Assembly (NCBI GenBank): GCA_026314275.1
Contig: CP111109.1
Coordinates: 2,294,001-2,358,000, forward strand
Direction: 5' to 3'
DNA length: 64,000 nucleotides
Source of the DNA: JAGOEY01 sp017997515
GTDB lineage: Bacteria > Pseudomonadota > Gammaproteobacteria > Burkholderiales > Burkholderiaceae_C
Shown: in pieces, positions 28,338 to 36,250 of the stretch
How the letters are laid out: every line of letters begins with the position of its first letter
How positions within the stretch are numbered: the stretch's first letter is position 1
Translations under genes and position numbers: made by a program
Notes under the pieces: model-generated
Told to the model about the DNA's origin: nothing
Databases searched by the model: none
The model's input: only the letters and a program-made list of their open reading frames with translations

Positions 28338-28396
28338 TGCTACTAAAAATATAGCTATTGGCGCCTGCCAGTTCTGCGCTGGAAGGTTATTCTTCT
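28338..28396 (+). repeat. R1 repeat copy
   Basis: TGCTACTAAAAATATAGC, then TGCGCTGGAAGGTTATTCTT. It follows the R2-like copy in the same gap, upstream of the acyltransferase stop. Confidence 0.65.
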
Positions 28397-28417
28397 TATA
28401 AAACGACCCGAAACAGC

Positions 28418-29314
28418 TTATCTGCGCTGCATGATTTTTTCGATCTCGGCGTCCTTGAATTCCCAGATATCCGCCAGCCAGCGGTGCACGGTGCCACGGA
28501 ACACGGTGTCGCCTTCGTAGTCGCCGGTGCAGAACTCGGGCGGGATGGGCAGCTGGCGCACGCGCAGCACCACGCGGGGTGTGGTGCCACACAGAAAGTC
28601 CCAGAACGAAGGGATACCGTCCGGGTACACGATGGTCGCGTCGATCAGTGAGTGGAACTGCTCACCCATCGCGTTCAGCGCCAGCGCCAGTGCACCCGCC
28701 TTGGGTTTGAGCAGGTAGGTGTAGGGCGACGCCTGGGCCGCGTGTTTTTCAGGCGTGAAACGGGTGCCTTCGGCGAAGTTCATCACGCTGGTAGGCACCA
28801 GGGCGAACTTGGCGCAGGCGCGGCGCGTGGTTTCTCGGTCTTCGTCGCGCAGCTTGGGGTTTTTGCGCAGCTCGGCGCGTGAATGGCGCTTCATGAACGG
28901 AAAGTCGAGCGCCCACCAGGCCAGGCCAATCACCGGCACATAAATGAGCTGCTGCTTCAGGAAGAACTTGAGCATCGGAATGTGCCCGTTCATCGCACGC
29001 TGCAGCACAAAAATGTCCACCCACGACTGGTGGTTGCAGTTGACCAGGTACCAGCCGCGAAATGGCAGTTCGTCTACGCCCTGCACGTCCCAGGTGGTGC
29101 GCTGCGTGAGTTTCATCCAGGCCGTGTTGCAGGTCACCCAGGCCATGGCCACGGCGTTAAGCATCGGGTCCAGGCGCAAGCGCACCGCCTTGAACGGCAG
29201 CACCAGCTTGACCAGTGCCAGCACAAACAGCAGCGCACACCAGAACAGGGTGTTCACCGTCAGCAGCACGAGTGCAATGGCGCCGCGAACAAAGGGGGGC
29301 AGGAATCCGAGCAT
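28418..29314 (-). CDS. PlsC-type acyltransferase (YihG-like)
   Basis: A 298-residue membrane-associated 1-acyl-glycerol-3-phosphate acyltransferase-like enzyme. An N-terminal membrane segment (about residues 10-40) precedes the HX4D catalytic motif in NHQSWVD (near residue 94), PMLKFFLKQQL, FPFMKRHSR and the substrate-binding NFAEGTRFTPEK. The fused spacing and the WVDIF form are those of the YihG/YihG-like group that shapes phospholipid acyl composition. It acts at the inner membrane. Confidence 0.85.
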   Translation of the reverse strand: MLGFLPPFVRGAIALVLLTVNTLFWCALLFVLALVKLVLPFKAVRLRLDPMLNAVAMAWVTCNTAWMKLTQRTTWDVQGVDELPFRGWYLVNCNHQSWVDIFVLQRAMNGHIPMLKFFLKQQLIYVPVIGLAWWALDFPFMKRHSRAELRKNPKLRDEDRETTRRACAKFALVPTSVMNFAEGTRFTPEKHAAQASPYTYLLKPKAGALALALNAMGEQFHSLIDATIVYPDGIPSFWDFLCGTTPRVVLRVRQLPIPPEFCTGDYEGDTVFRGTVHRWLADIWEFKDAEIEKIMQRR

Positions 29315-29394
29315 GGTGTGTTTTTGTCTTGGTTCTCAGGGTGCAGGGAATATGCCTGCTGGTCCCCTATTGTCCGCGCTGTTGGGGGCTTTGT

Positions 29395-29607
29395 TTACGG
29401 CGTCAACTGCAGCAGCACCTCGTCACACCAGTAGGCCGTGGCGGCATAAAACCCTTCCCACACACAGCCGTTGCAGCCACGCCCACAGCAGGTCGTGGGC
29501 GGCAGCGGCGGCGGGCGCACCTGCAGGCCGGCTGCGTTGGCGCGCAGCAGCAGTGCCTGTGTGGTGTGGTGGGCAGCGTCCAAGCTGGTCAGATCATCGG
29601 TTGACAT
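29395..29607 (-). CDS. Small oxidoreductase-like (PF09791-type) cysteine-rich protein
   Basis: A 70-residue protein. The core PPLPPTTCCGRGCNGCVWEG with four cysteines matches the short oxidoreductase-like domain found in bacteria and at the N-terminus of some eukaryotic mitochondrial proteins. Cysteine spacing (CC-x3-C-x2-C) suggests metal or redox binding. No transmembrane segment. Its function is not established, to my knowledge. Confidence 0.7.
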   Translation of the reverse strand: MSTDDLTSLDAAHHTTQALLLRANAAGLQVRPPPLPPTTCCGRGCNGCVWEGFYAATAYWCDEVLLQLTP

Positions 29608-29645
29608 GGGGCGAATGCAGGCTGTGCGGGAGGTATAGCGCTTTG

Positions 29646-29659
29646 TTGATACAGATCAG
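29646..29659. promoter_or_regulatory. FNR/Anr-like box
   Basis: TTGATACAGATCAG differs from the FNR/Anr palindrome TTGAT-N4-ATCAA only at the last base. It lies 96 bp before the small DUF3149-like gene. One site of this quality can occur by chance. Confidence 0.35.
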
Positions 29660-29755
29660 GGGCCGTATTTTTGCATTCACTACGATGAAACCACGGGCTC
29701 CGAGCGCATCACCACGCGGGGCCCCGGTTTCCACAACAAGACAAAGAGGGTTCCC

Positions 29756-29908
29756 ATGAAGCTGTTTGCCGATCTGTTTTCCACGCCCAGTGGCCTGCTG
29801 AGCCTGGCCGTCATTGTGTTCATGCTGGGGATGACAGTGTGGTTCCACGCCTTCTTCCGCCGCAAGATGAAGGAAGACGAACGCACAGCTGCTGAACGCG
29901 GGGAATAG
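29756..29908 (+). CDS. Small membrane protein, DUF3149-like
   Basis: A 50-residue protein with an amphipathic start (MKLFADLFSTPSG), one transmembrane helix (about residues 14-33) and a basic cytoplasmic tail (FRRKMKEDER). This matches the layout of the DUF3149 family of single-span proteins in betaproteobacteria. The N-terminus begins after AGAGGG. A possible FNR-like box lies upstream, so oxygen-responsive expression is conceivable. Confidence 0.65.
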   Translation: MKLFADLFSTPSGLLSLAVIVFMLGMTVWFHAFFRRKMKEDERTAAERGE

Positions 29909-29930
29909 GGCGGTTGGGGAGTTTTTTGGT

Positions 29931-29988
29931 TAAATTGGCATGTAGCGCACGCCAGTTGGCCACTCAATGCTGTGAATTAAAGAGCTAA
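29931..29988 (-). repeat. R1 repeat copy
   Basis: AAATTGGCATGTAGCGCAC, then TGCTGTGAATTAAAGAGC, in the gap between the convergent DUF3149-like and hemH genes. Confidence 0.6.
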
Positions 29989-30004
29989 ATCCGCCCGCAC
30001 CAGG

Positions 30005-31051
30005 TCAGGTGTTCACCGTTTTGGCAGATGTCAGGGTCCATCCCGCCAGATGCTGCTGGGCCACGTCGGCCAGCGCGTTGATCCAGTCCAGGTTGTCGTT
30101 CAGGCAGGGGATGTAGTGGAACTCCTTGCCGCCGTGGTGCAGGAAGGCCTCGCGCACTTCCATGTTGATTTCTTCCAGCGTCTCCAGGCAGTCGCTGGTG
30201 AAGCCGGGGCACACCACGTCGATGCGTTTGACGCCACTCTGTGCCAGTGTTTCCACCGTGGGCTGGGTGTAGGGCTGCAGCCACTGCGCCTTGCCAAAGC
30301 GGGACTGGAAGGTCTGCACGTACTGGTCTTCACGCAGGCCCAGGCGCTGCACCAGCAGCCGGGTGGTTTGTTTACATTCGTCGTGGTACGGGTCACCCAG
30401 CGTGCGGGTGCGCTCGGGCACACCGTGAAAACTCATCACCAGCTTGTCGGGCCGGCCGTGGGCTTGCCAGTGGGCAGTGATGCTGCGGGCCAGGGCGTTG
30501 ATGTAGCCGGCATGGTCTTGGTAGCGGTTGACGAAACGCAGCTCGGGGATGCTGCGCAGGCGCGCCGCCCAGTCGTACACCGCGTCAAACACACTCGCCG
30601 TGGTGGTGCCGCTGTACTGCGGGTACAGCGGCAGGATCAGGATGCGGCTGTGGCCTTCTGCCTTGAGTTCGTCGAGTACATCGGGGATGGATGGGTTGCC
30701 ATACCGCATGGCGTAACGCACCGTGACGGCTTGCCCGCGTTCCCCCAAAAAGCCGCGCAACAGCGTGGCCTGTTTGTCGGTCCACACCTTCAGCGGGGAG
30801 CCATCCGGCGTCCAGATGCTGGCGTATTTGGCGGCCGACTTTTTGGGCCGGGTGCGCAGGATGATGCCGTGCAGGATGCACCACCACAGCGCTTTCGGGA
30901 TTTCCACCACCCGGTGGTCGCCCAGAAACTCGGCCAGGTACGTGCGCACGGCGGGGGCGGTGGGGGCATCGGGGGTACCCAGGTTACACAGCACGACTGC
31001 AGTGTGGGCGGGCTGCCCGTGGGGCAAGGTGGGCTCAGGTCTAAAAGGCAT
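30005..31051 (-). CDS. hemH: Ferrochelatase
   Basis: A 348-residue enzyme that inserts ferrous iron into protoporphyrin IX, the last step of protohaem synthesis. The family signature is present: VVLCNLGTPDAP at the N-terminus, LPLYPQYSGTTTASVFD, the catalytic His in SFHGVPER, and CPGFTSDCLETLEEI with the conserved Glu of the metal path. It shows bacterial length with no 2Fe-2S tail visible. It is transcribed from a region containing an R2 repeat and is divergent from the HAD gene. Confidence 0.95.
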   Translation of the reverse strand: MPFRPEPTLPHGQPAHTAVVLCNLGTPDAPTAPAVRTYLAEFLGDHRVVEIPKALWWCILHGIILRTRPKKSAAKYASIWTPDGSPLKVWTDKQATLLRGFLGERGQAVTVRYAMRYGNPSIPDVLDELKAEGHSRILILPLYPQYSGTTTASVFDAVYDWAARLRSIPELRFVNRYQDHAGYINALARSITAHWQAHGRPDKLVMSFHGVPERTRTLGDPYHDECKQTTRLLVQRLGLREDQYVQTFQSRFGKAQWLQPYTQPTVETLAQSGVKRIDVVCPGFTSDCLETLEEINMEVREAFLHHGGKEFHYIPCLNDNLDWINALADVAQQHLAGWTLTSAKTVNT

Positions 31052-31077
31052 GCGGTATTCTCCCTGAAGTTTTGATC

Positions 31078-31180
31078 ACCCCCAGGCTTCGCTGCGCTCT
31101 CGCCAACCCCCTTGCAGGGGGCTCCACCAGCGGACTGGCAAAGCCAGATCCGCGGTGTCTGCTGGAAAAGGCAGCGCTGT
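31078..31180. repeat. R2 dispersed GC-rich repeat copy
   Basis: CCCCAGGCTTCGCTGCGCTC, CCCCCTTGCAGGGGG, CTGGCAAAGCCAG and GGTGTCTGCTGGAAAAG lie between hemH and the HAD gene. It occupies most of the 162-bp intergenic space, so the two divergent promoters must lie in or next to it. Confidence 0.7.
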
Positions 31181-31213
31181 ACTGCGTTTTTGCTTTCACT
31201 CAATCCCACGACC

Positions 31214-31909
31214 ATGCTGGACACATCCCGAATCCGCGCCATCACCCTTGACCTGGACGACACCCTCTGGCCGATCTGGCCGACCATTGCCCGGGCCGAA
31301 ACCGTGTTGCAGACCTGGCTGCAGACCCACGCACCGGCCACGGCCGCGTTGTGCACCGACCGCAACACGATGCGCGAGGTGCGTGAACACATGGTCACCC
31401 AGCGGCAGGACCTGGCACACGACCTGGCCGCGCTGCGGCGTGAATCCATCCGCCTGCTGCTGCAGCGCGGCGGTGACGACACGGCGCTGGCCGAGCCTGC
31501 GTTCGAGGTGTTTTTTGCCGAGCGCCAGCGGGTGGAGCTGTTTGCCGATGTGCTGCCTGCGCTCGACTTTTTAAGCGCCCGTTTTCCGCTGGTGGCGTTG
31601 ACCAATGGCAACGCGGACATTACCCGCGTGGGGTTGGGGCAGTACTTCAAAGCGGCTCTGACGGCCAAGGACTTTGGTGTGGGCAAGCCTGACCCACGCA
31701 TCTTCCACGCCGCCGCCCAGGCTGTGGGGGTGCAGCCCGCAGAGGTGCTGCACATTGGCGACGATGCACATCTGGACGGTGTGGGTGGGCTGAATGCGGG
31801 AATGCAGTTCGCGTGGGTCAACCGCGAAGGCCACGAATGGCCTCACGCCCCGCTGCAGCCTCACCTGACCGTGGCCGAACTCACCAGTCTTTGCGCAGCG
31901 CTGGGGTGA
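31214..31909 (+). CDS. HAD-superfamily hydrolase, YigB-like
   Basis: A 231-residue subfamily IA HAD phosphatase. Motif I is DLDDTLW (nucleophile and acid Asp), motif II VALTNGNAD, motif III Lys in GVGKPDPRIF, motif IV HIGDDAHLDGVG. A helical cap lies between motifs I and II. The closest recalled relatives act on small phosphorylated metabolites such as FMN or riboflavin precursors (YigB). The 3' end overlaps the convergent fatty-acid-hydroxylase gene by 49 bp. Confidence 0.8.
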   Translation: MLDTSRIRAITLDLDDTLWPIWPTIARAETVLQTWLQTHAPATAALCTDRNTMREVREHMVTQRQDLAHDLAALRRESIRLLLQRGGDDTALAEPAFEVFFAERQRVELFADVLPALDFLSARFPLVALTNGNADITRVGLGQYFKAALTAKDFGVGKPDPRIFHAAAQAVGVQPAEVLHIGDDAHLDGVGGLNAGMQFAWVNREGHEWPHAPLQPHLTVAELTSLCAALG

Positions 31910-33657
31910 TCTGCCACCGGCGCGGGAGCCCCGGCCACCACATTCCGCACAATCAGAAACTGCGCGACATAGTAGGTGGCCAGCACCCAGAACTGCCCCA
32001 GCGGCAGGGCCACCACAAAGCGGTTGGTGGCCAGCACGGAATCACTCAGCATAAAAACACAGGCACCCGCTGCCACGCCAATGGACGCTGGGGTGCGTAA
32101 CACCGTGGCGCGGCCCAGCGCCTGCGCGGCCATCAGGGCAATCACGCCCACGTACGCGGCAACCGGCAGGCGTAACGCGGCGGGCAGGCCACCGGCCCAC
32201 AAAAACACGTACATCCCCCCGCCAATCGCCAGCGGAATGGCCAGTGCCCGGCGGCAGGGGAACCACGGCACACCTTGTTTGAACAGCGCGATGTAGAACA
32301 GGTGCGCCACGAGGAAAGACACCAGCCCGGGGATAAAAAAGCCCTGGAGCATCAGGAACACATCACCGGCCAACGACGCAGCCAAGGCCGCTGCCAGCAG
32401 CCAGAAATATGAGCCAAATCGGCCTCCAGCGCCCGTCCTTCGTGCGCAGGCAGCTACATAAAAAAGAGCAACCAGCATCACCAGCGGTTTAAAGATGTGG
32501 TGCAGTCCGGTCAGGCCCAGGGCGCCTGTGGCGGTGGCCAGTGCGGCCGCCTCAACCATCAGCGCCTCGGCGACGGTGAAGCGCCCCTGCAGCATGCCGC
32601 CCACGGCCCACAAACCGGCGGTGAGTGCGGCCAGCCACACGGCGCTCTGGGCCAGCGGCAGCGTGTCGGCGTGCCACAGAAACACCGCCACACCCGCCAG
32701 CAGCAGCCCAAACTGCAGCCCGCCGAACCACAACACGGAGCGGGGCACGGGCGGGTGGTAAACCCGCAGCGCGTGGATGTCAAACGGCTGCTTCGGGAAC
32801 CGCGCCGCCACGTCGGCGGGCCGCCAGCCCGGCGGTTTGAGCCAGACGCGGAGTTTGTCGCCCCAGCTGCGTGCGTGCCAGCTGTCCTGCGCCAGCGCCC
32901 AGTACACCTCGGCGTTGGCCCACAGCGGGTCCCAGCTGTTCAGTGGGCTGCGTGTGCCGTACACACAGCGTTCGTCTTCTTCCTTGAAGCTGCCGAAGAG
33001 GCGGTCCCAGATGATGAGGATGCCGCCGTAGTTGCGGTCGAGGTAACGGTCGTTCACGGCGTGGTGCACGCGGTGGTTGCTGGGGCTGCAAAACCAGCGG
33101 TCGAACCAGCCGAGTTTGCCGACCTGCTCGGTGTGCACCCAGAACTGGTAGAGCAGGTCCACCAGCGCCACCACCGCAAACACCAGCGGCGGCACCCCGG
33201 CCACAGCCATCGGCACATAAAAGACCCAGCCCAGCAGGGCGCCACTGCTGGTTTGCCGCAGCGCGGTGGACAGGTTGTAGTCCTGGCTCTGGTGGTGCAC
33301 CACATGCGCGGCCCACAACACGGCGGACTCGTGGCCCATGCGGTGCAGCCAGTAATAACAAAAATCGTAGAACACCAGCGCCAGCACCCAGCCGTACCAG
33401 CTGGTCCAGAACGTGGTGTCGGGGAACAGCGCCACATGCTCAAAAATCGCGGTGTAGATGCCGATGCGCAGCAGCTTGGTCAGCACCGCGCTGATCTGGC
33501 TCAGCATGCCCAGGCCGATGCTGTTGACGGCGTCGTTCAGCCGGTAGGTGTTGCGGCCCGTGCCCCGGCGTTCACGCACCAGGCCCACCGCAAATTCAAT
33601 GGCGATAAGCAGGAAAAAAACGGGTGTCGCAAGGACGATGATCTGGCCGGGTTGCAT
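31861..33657 (-). CDS. Fusion: fatty acid hydroxylase/AGMO-like domain + lysoplasmalogenase (YhhN)-like domain
   Basis: A 598-residue polytopic membrane protein. The N-terminal part (about residues 1-280) is a fatty acid hydroxylase superfamily di-iron domain with the eight-His pattern: HRMGHE (H105, H109), HVVHH (H118, H121, H122) and NHRVHH. The sequence form is closest to alkylglycerol monooxygenase. The C-terminal part (about 370-590) has 7-8 membrane segments with YFWLLAAALAASLAGDVFLM and LVAHLFYIALF, the YhhN/TMEM86 lysoplasmalogenase pattern. Both domains are linked to ether-lipid cleavage. An R1 repeat is translated at about residues 396-415, in a loop of the second domain. The 3' end overlaps the HAD gene antisense. 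Confidence 0.82.
   Translation of the reverse strand: MQPGQIIVLATPVFFLLIAIEFAVGLVRERRGTGRNTYRLNDAVNSIGLGMLSQISAVLTKLLRIGIYTAIFEHVALFPDTTFWTSWYGWVLALVFYDFCYYWLHRMGHESAVLWAAHVVHHQSQDYNLSTALRQTSSGALLGWVFYVPMAVAGVPPLVFAVVALVDLLYQFWVHTEQVGKLGWFDRWFCSPSNHRVHHAVNDRYLDRNYGGILIIWDRLFGSFKEEDERCVYGTRSPLNSWDPLWANAEVYWALAQDSWHARSWGDKLRVWLKPPGWRPADVAARFPKQPFDIHALRVYHPPVPRSVLWFGGLQFGLLLAGVAVFLWHADTLPLAQSAVWLAALTAGLWAVGGMLQGRFTVAEALMVEAAALATATGALGLTGLHHIFKPLVMLVALFYVAACARRTGAGGRFGSYFWLLAAALAASLAGDVFLMLQGFFIPGLVSFLVAHLFYIALFKQGVPWFPCRRALAIPLAIGGGMYVFLWAGGLPAALRLPVAAYVGVIALMAAQALGRATVLRTPASIGVAAGACVFMLSDSVLATNRFVVALPLGQFWVLATYYVAQFLIVRNVVAGAPAPVADHPSAAQRLVSSATVR
32414..32470 (-). repeat. R1 repeat copy translated within the fusion membrane protein
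   Basis: GGCCTCCAGCGCCCGTCC, then GCGCAGGCAGCTACAT. On the coding strand it encodes VALFYVAACARRTGAGGRFG in frame, a segment between two predicted membrane helices. Confidence 0.7.
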
Positions 33658-33682
33658 GCGGCGATCGTAGGGCGGCTTTTAC

Positions 33683-33779
33683 GGGTTTGCAATCAGAGTG
33701 AGAACAAGGCGCGAAGCCGCAGACAGTGCTTTAGCACGGCAAGGCGAAGCAACGCAGTTATCGCTTTGATTGCGAAGCC
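33683..33779. repeat. 97-bp imperfect palindromic element
   Basis: Terminal inverted repeats of 23 bp (GGGTTTGCAATCAGAGTGAG... against GGCTTCGCAATCAAAGCGAT...) enclose a hairpin with GTGCTTTAGCAC. It fills the space between the two same-strand genes on either side. It may be a small mobile palindrome or a terminator. Confidence 0.6.
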
Positions 33780-33782
33780 GTA

Positions 33783-34898
33783 TCAGGTCAATGCGCCTCT
33801 GGCGTCCACCCTGATAAGGCGCTCGACCACGCCGTTCTGCAGCCCGCCGCGTACACCCACCAGCTGGTTGTGCAGGTTCACCGTCGGGTCGCAGTGGCCG
33901 GGCACCAGCCACAGGGTGTCGCCCAGCGCAGGCAACACTGGGCCGCGCAGGATGCCGTGTTCATCACCGCCGTTGCCGTATGCGAGTGTGCTGTTCCACA
34001 TCCGGGGCAGGCCGGAGTCGATGGCATGGCTCTTGTGCCCCGCGTCACACACGGCATGGGTGGCGCAGACGCTGATGACCTGGGTTTTGACGAACAACGC
34101 GTGTTCAAACACGGGCGCTGCGGGGTCGGCCTCGTTGCTGGCGTAGTCCGCGTCCATGAACAGGAAGGAGCCGGGCTGCAACTCGCCGTACACCCCACTC
34201 GCCGCCTCGTGGATAAAGGTGCCAGTGCCTGCGCCGGTGACCAGCGGCACGGGGATACCCGCCGCCTCGATCAGCGCGCGGGTGCTGCGTACGGCCTGCA
34301 CCACGTGCTGGATCGCTTCCGCACGGGCCGCCGCGCTGCGCAGGTGCTGGGCTTTGCCGTGGTACGCCTGCAGGCCCGCAAAGTGCAGCCGGGGGTGCCG
34401 CTGTACTTCCTGCGCCAGCGCCACGGCGGCGGGGCCGGGCTGCACACCACAGCGGTTCTGGCCGACGTCGATTTCGACAAACACCCGCATGGAGGCTTGT
34501 GTCTTGTCCAGCGCGGCCGCCAGCCGCCGAATGCCTTCCACGCTGTCCACCGCAATGGAAATATTGCCGTTTTTAGCCTGTAGCGCCCGCGCCATGTGCG
34601 CAACACGCTCCAGTTTTTGTAGCGAAACCACTTCGTTGCTGATGTAGAGGTCGGTCACACCACCGGCCACCAGCGCTTCGGCCTCGGACGTCTTCTGCAC
34701 ACACACGCCCACTGCACCGGCCTGCACCAGAAGCCGCGCGAGTTCGGCACTTTTGTGCATCTTGGCGTGGGGCCGCCAGGCGATCTGGTGGCTGCGCGCA
34801 AACGCGGCCATGGTGGCGATGTTGCGCTCCATCGCGTCCAGGTCCACCACCAGCGCGGGGGTGTCGATGCTGTGCACCGACTGTTGTGCGTCCGTCAT
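33783..34898 (-). CDS. DSD1-family PLP enzyme (D-threonine aldolase / D-serine dehydratase-like)
   Basis: A 371-residue fold-type III PLP enzyme. The alanine-racemase-like N-terminal barrel begins IDTPALVVDLDAMERN and has the PLP lysine in RPHAKMHKS. GAGTGTF and a late metal-ligand pair in PGHCDPTVNLH fit the D-threo-hydroxyaspartate dehydratase/D-threonine aldolase group, which need a divalent metal. It overlaps the upstream histidine phosphatase by 4 bp (ATGA). An R1 repeat is translated at about residues 92-110. Substrate uncertain within the family. Confidence 0.8.
   Translation of the reverse strand: MTDAQQSVHSIDTPALVVDLDAMERNIATMAAFARSHQIAWRPHAKMHKSAELARLLVQAGAVGVCVQKTSEAEALVAGGVTDLYISNEVVSLQKLERVAHMARALQAKNGNISIAVDSVEGIRRLAAALDKTQASMRVFVEIDVGQNRCGVQPGPAAVALAQEVQRHPRLHFAGLQAYHGKAQHLRSAAARAEAIQHVVQAVRSTRALIEAAGIPVPLVTGAGTGTFIHEAASGVYGELQPGSFLFMDADYASNEADPAAPVFEHALFVKTQVISVCATHAVCDAGHKSHAIDSGLPRMWNSTLAYGNGGDEHGILRGPVLPALGDTLWLVPGHCDPTVNLHNQLVGVRGGLQNGVVERLIRVDARGALT
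34569..34623 (-). repeat. R1-like repeat within the DSD1-family gene
   Basis: TTTTTAGCCTGTAGCGCCCG, then CAGTTTTTGTAGCGAAA. It encodes VSLQKLERVAHMARALQAKN, a surface helix between conserved barrel strands. It is more diverged than the other coding copies. Confidence 0.5.
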
Positions 34899-35536
34899 GC
34901 GGCGGCGTTTTCGTCGAGTGCGGGTGCGTCAAGATGTTGCTCATCCGCCCAGCCCACCAGCGACAGGCCTTCGGGCGTCCACAGCAGGCGGTTGATGGCG
35001 GCGTTGCCCAGCTGCCAGGTGCGCGGGGCCTGCAGGTCTTGCCGGGTGGCGGCGCGGTACAACACGTCCATCACACCACCGTGGCTCACGATGGCAATCT
35101 GGTTTCCGGTGTTTTGTGCCGCTAGCGTAGATACCGTGTGCAGTACACGCTCCCGAAATGTGAGCAGTGACTCGCCGCCCTCGGGCGCAAAGTCGGGCAC
35201 CCGCTTGCGCCAGTTGAAGGCCTGGTCGGGCCACACGGCCTCCACTTCGGCAAAGGTTTTGCCTTCAAACACGCCAAAGCAGCGCTCGCGCAGGCCTTCG
35301 TCGGTTTGGATGGTCAGGCCGGTGACGCTGGCGATGGACAGCGCCGTGTCATACGCGCGCCACAGGTCGCTGGCGTACAGCGCCTGGATCGGTTCACCGG
35401 CCAGCGCCTGCGCCGCCTGCTGCGCCTGCCAGCGGCCTTTGTCGTTCAGGCCAATGTCGAGGTGCCCCTGGACGCGGCCGCCCACGTTCCAGGCGGTTTC
35501 GCCGTGGCGGATGGCAATGATGCGGGTGGCTTCCAT
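34895..35536 (-). CDS. Histidine phosphatase family protein (phosphoglycerate-mutase-like)
   Basis: A 213-residue protein with the RHGET phosphohistidine motif (RHGETAWN, residues 10-17), a second catalytic His in VSHGG and the acid ERCFG. This is the cofactor-dependent mutase-like fold, with GpmB/CobC-type size. Whether it is a mutase or a phosphatase cannot be told from sequence. It is coupled by ATGA to the DSD1-family gene. Confidence 0.85.
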   Translation of the reverse strand: MEATRIIAIRHGETAWNVGGRVQGHLDIGLNDKGRWQAQQAAQALAGEPIQALYASDLWRAYDTALSIASVTGLTIQTDEGLRERCFGVFEGKTFAEVEAVWPDQAFNWRKRVPDFAPEGGESLLTFRERVLHTVSTLAAQNTGNQIAIVSHGGVMDVLYRAATRQDLQAPRTWQLGNAAINRLLWTPEGLSLVGWADEQHLDAPALDENAAA

Positions 35537-35545
35537 GCCGCTGCG

Positions 35546-36229
35546 TCAGCCCGCCGCCGCCGCTTTGGCGGGGGCTGGAACGGGCGCAGGCACAGGCGCG
35601 GCGTTGGCGGGGGGCACTTCCACACGCACACGGCGTGCACCTTGCGGCGGCTGCGGGAAGCCCTTGAGTGCGGCGTCGAACATCGCGGCCAGCAGCGCAT
35701 CGTCGCCCATACCGAAGGACTCGTTCACGGCGCGGCTTTCAAACACCACCAGCTGGGTGGACAGATCACGCATCACCACCTGCACTTCACGCTCGAACAC
35801 GGTGGGCTCCATGAAGGTTGGCGGTGGGCCCCAAGGGGAGCCAAAAGCCGGGTGGTAGTAGCGACCCCAAGGACCGCCGTGCCATGGGCCACCCCAAGGG
35901 CCGCCCCATGGGCCAAACCAGGGGTCGTTCCAGTGCGGGTTGGGCATGTTGCGGTGCACTCGGGTGTCCACCATCACGCTGAAGCGCGGCCGGGCGTCGT
36001 CGCGCACCATACCCACCTGGGCCAGCGACTGCTCGGCAATGGCTTCGAGCCGGGCCTGGGCGGCGGGTTGGGCCTGCTGCGAGGGCATCCGCTCAAACTT
36101 GTAGGTGGCCGGTGGCTCCACTTTTTGAATGCTCGAAAAAGCCTGCACGTCGCTGGTGATGACCCGCGTGCCCGCGCAGCCGCCCAGAATGAGTGCTATC
36201 GAAACAAGAGCTAAGTGTGTCCAGCGCAT
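35546..36229 (-). CDS. DUF4136-like lipoprotein with Gly-Pro-Trp repeats
   Basis: A 227-residue protein with lipobox LGGC (residues 15-18, Cys18). It fits the DUF4136 pattern (an AFSSIQK/TYKFER start, LEAIAEQSLAQVGM, RFSVMVD). The middle has an unusual tract of repeated GPWGGPW units, and the end a Pro/Ala-rich tail (VPAPVPAPAKAAAAG). It is probably tethered to the outer membrane. The 5' end of the gene, including the stop side of the preceding space, resembles an R1 copy (36194-36252), but weakly. Function unknown. Confidence 0.75.
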   Translation of the reverse strand: MRWTHLALVSIALILGGCAGTRVITSDVQAFSSIQKVEPPATYKFERMPSQQAQPAAQARLEAIAEQSLAQVGMVRDDARPRFSVMVDTRVHRNMPNPHWNDPWFGPWGGPWGGPWHGGPWGRYYHPAFGSPWGPPPTFMEPTVFEREVQVVMRDLSTQLVVFESRAVNESFGMGDDALLAAMFDAALKGFPQPPQGARRVRVEVPPANAAPVPAPVPAPAKAAAAG

Positions 36230-36250
36230 GGCCGTCTCCTTGGGTTTTGC

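Noticed and set aside
34569..34623. Treating the DSD1-gene copy as a certain R1 insertion
   Set aside because: Similarity is weaker than in the other coding copies, so it is reported with lower confidence and not used as main support.
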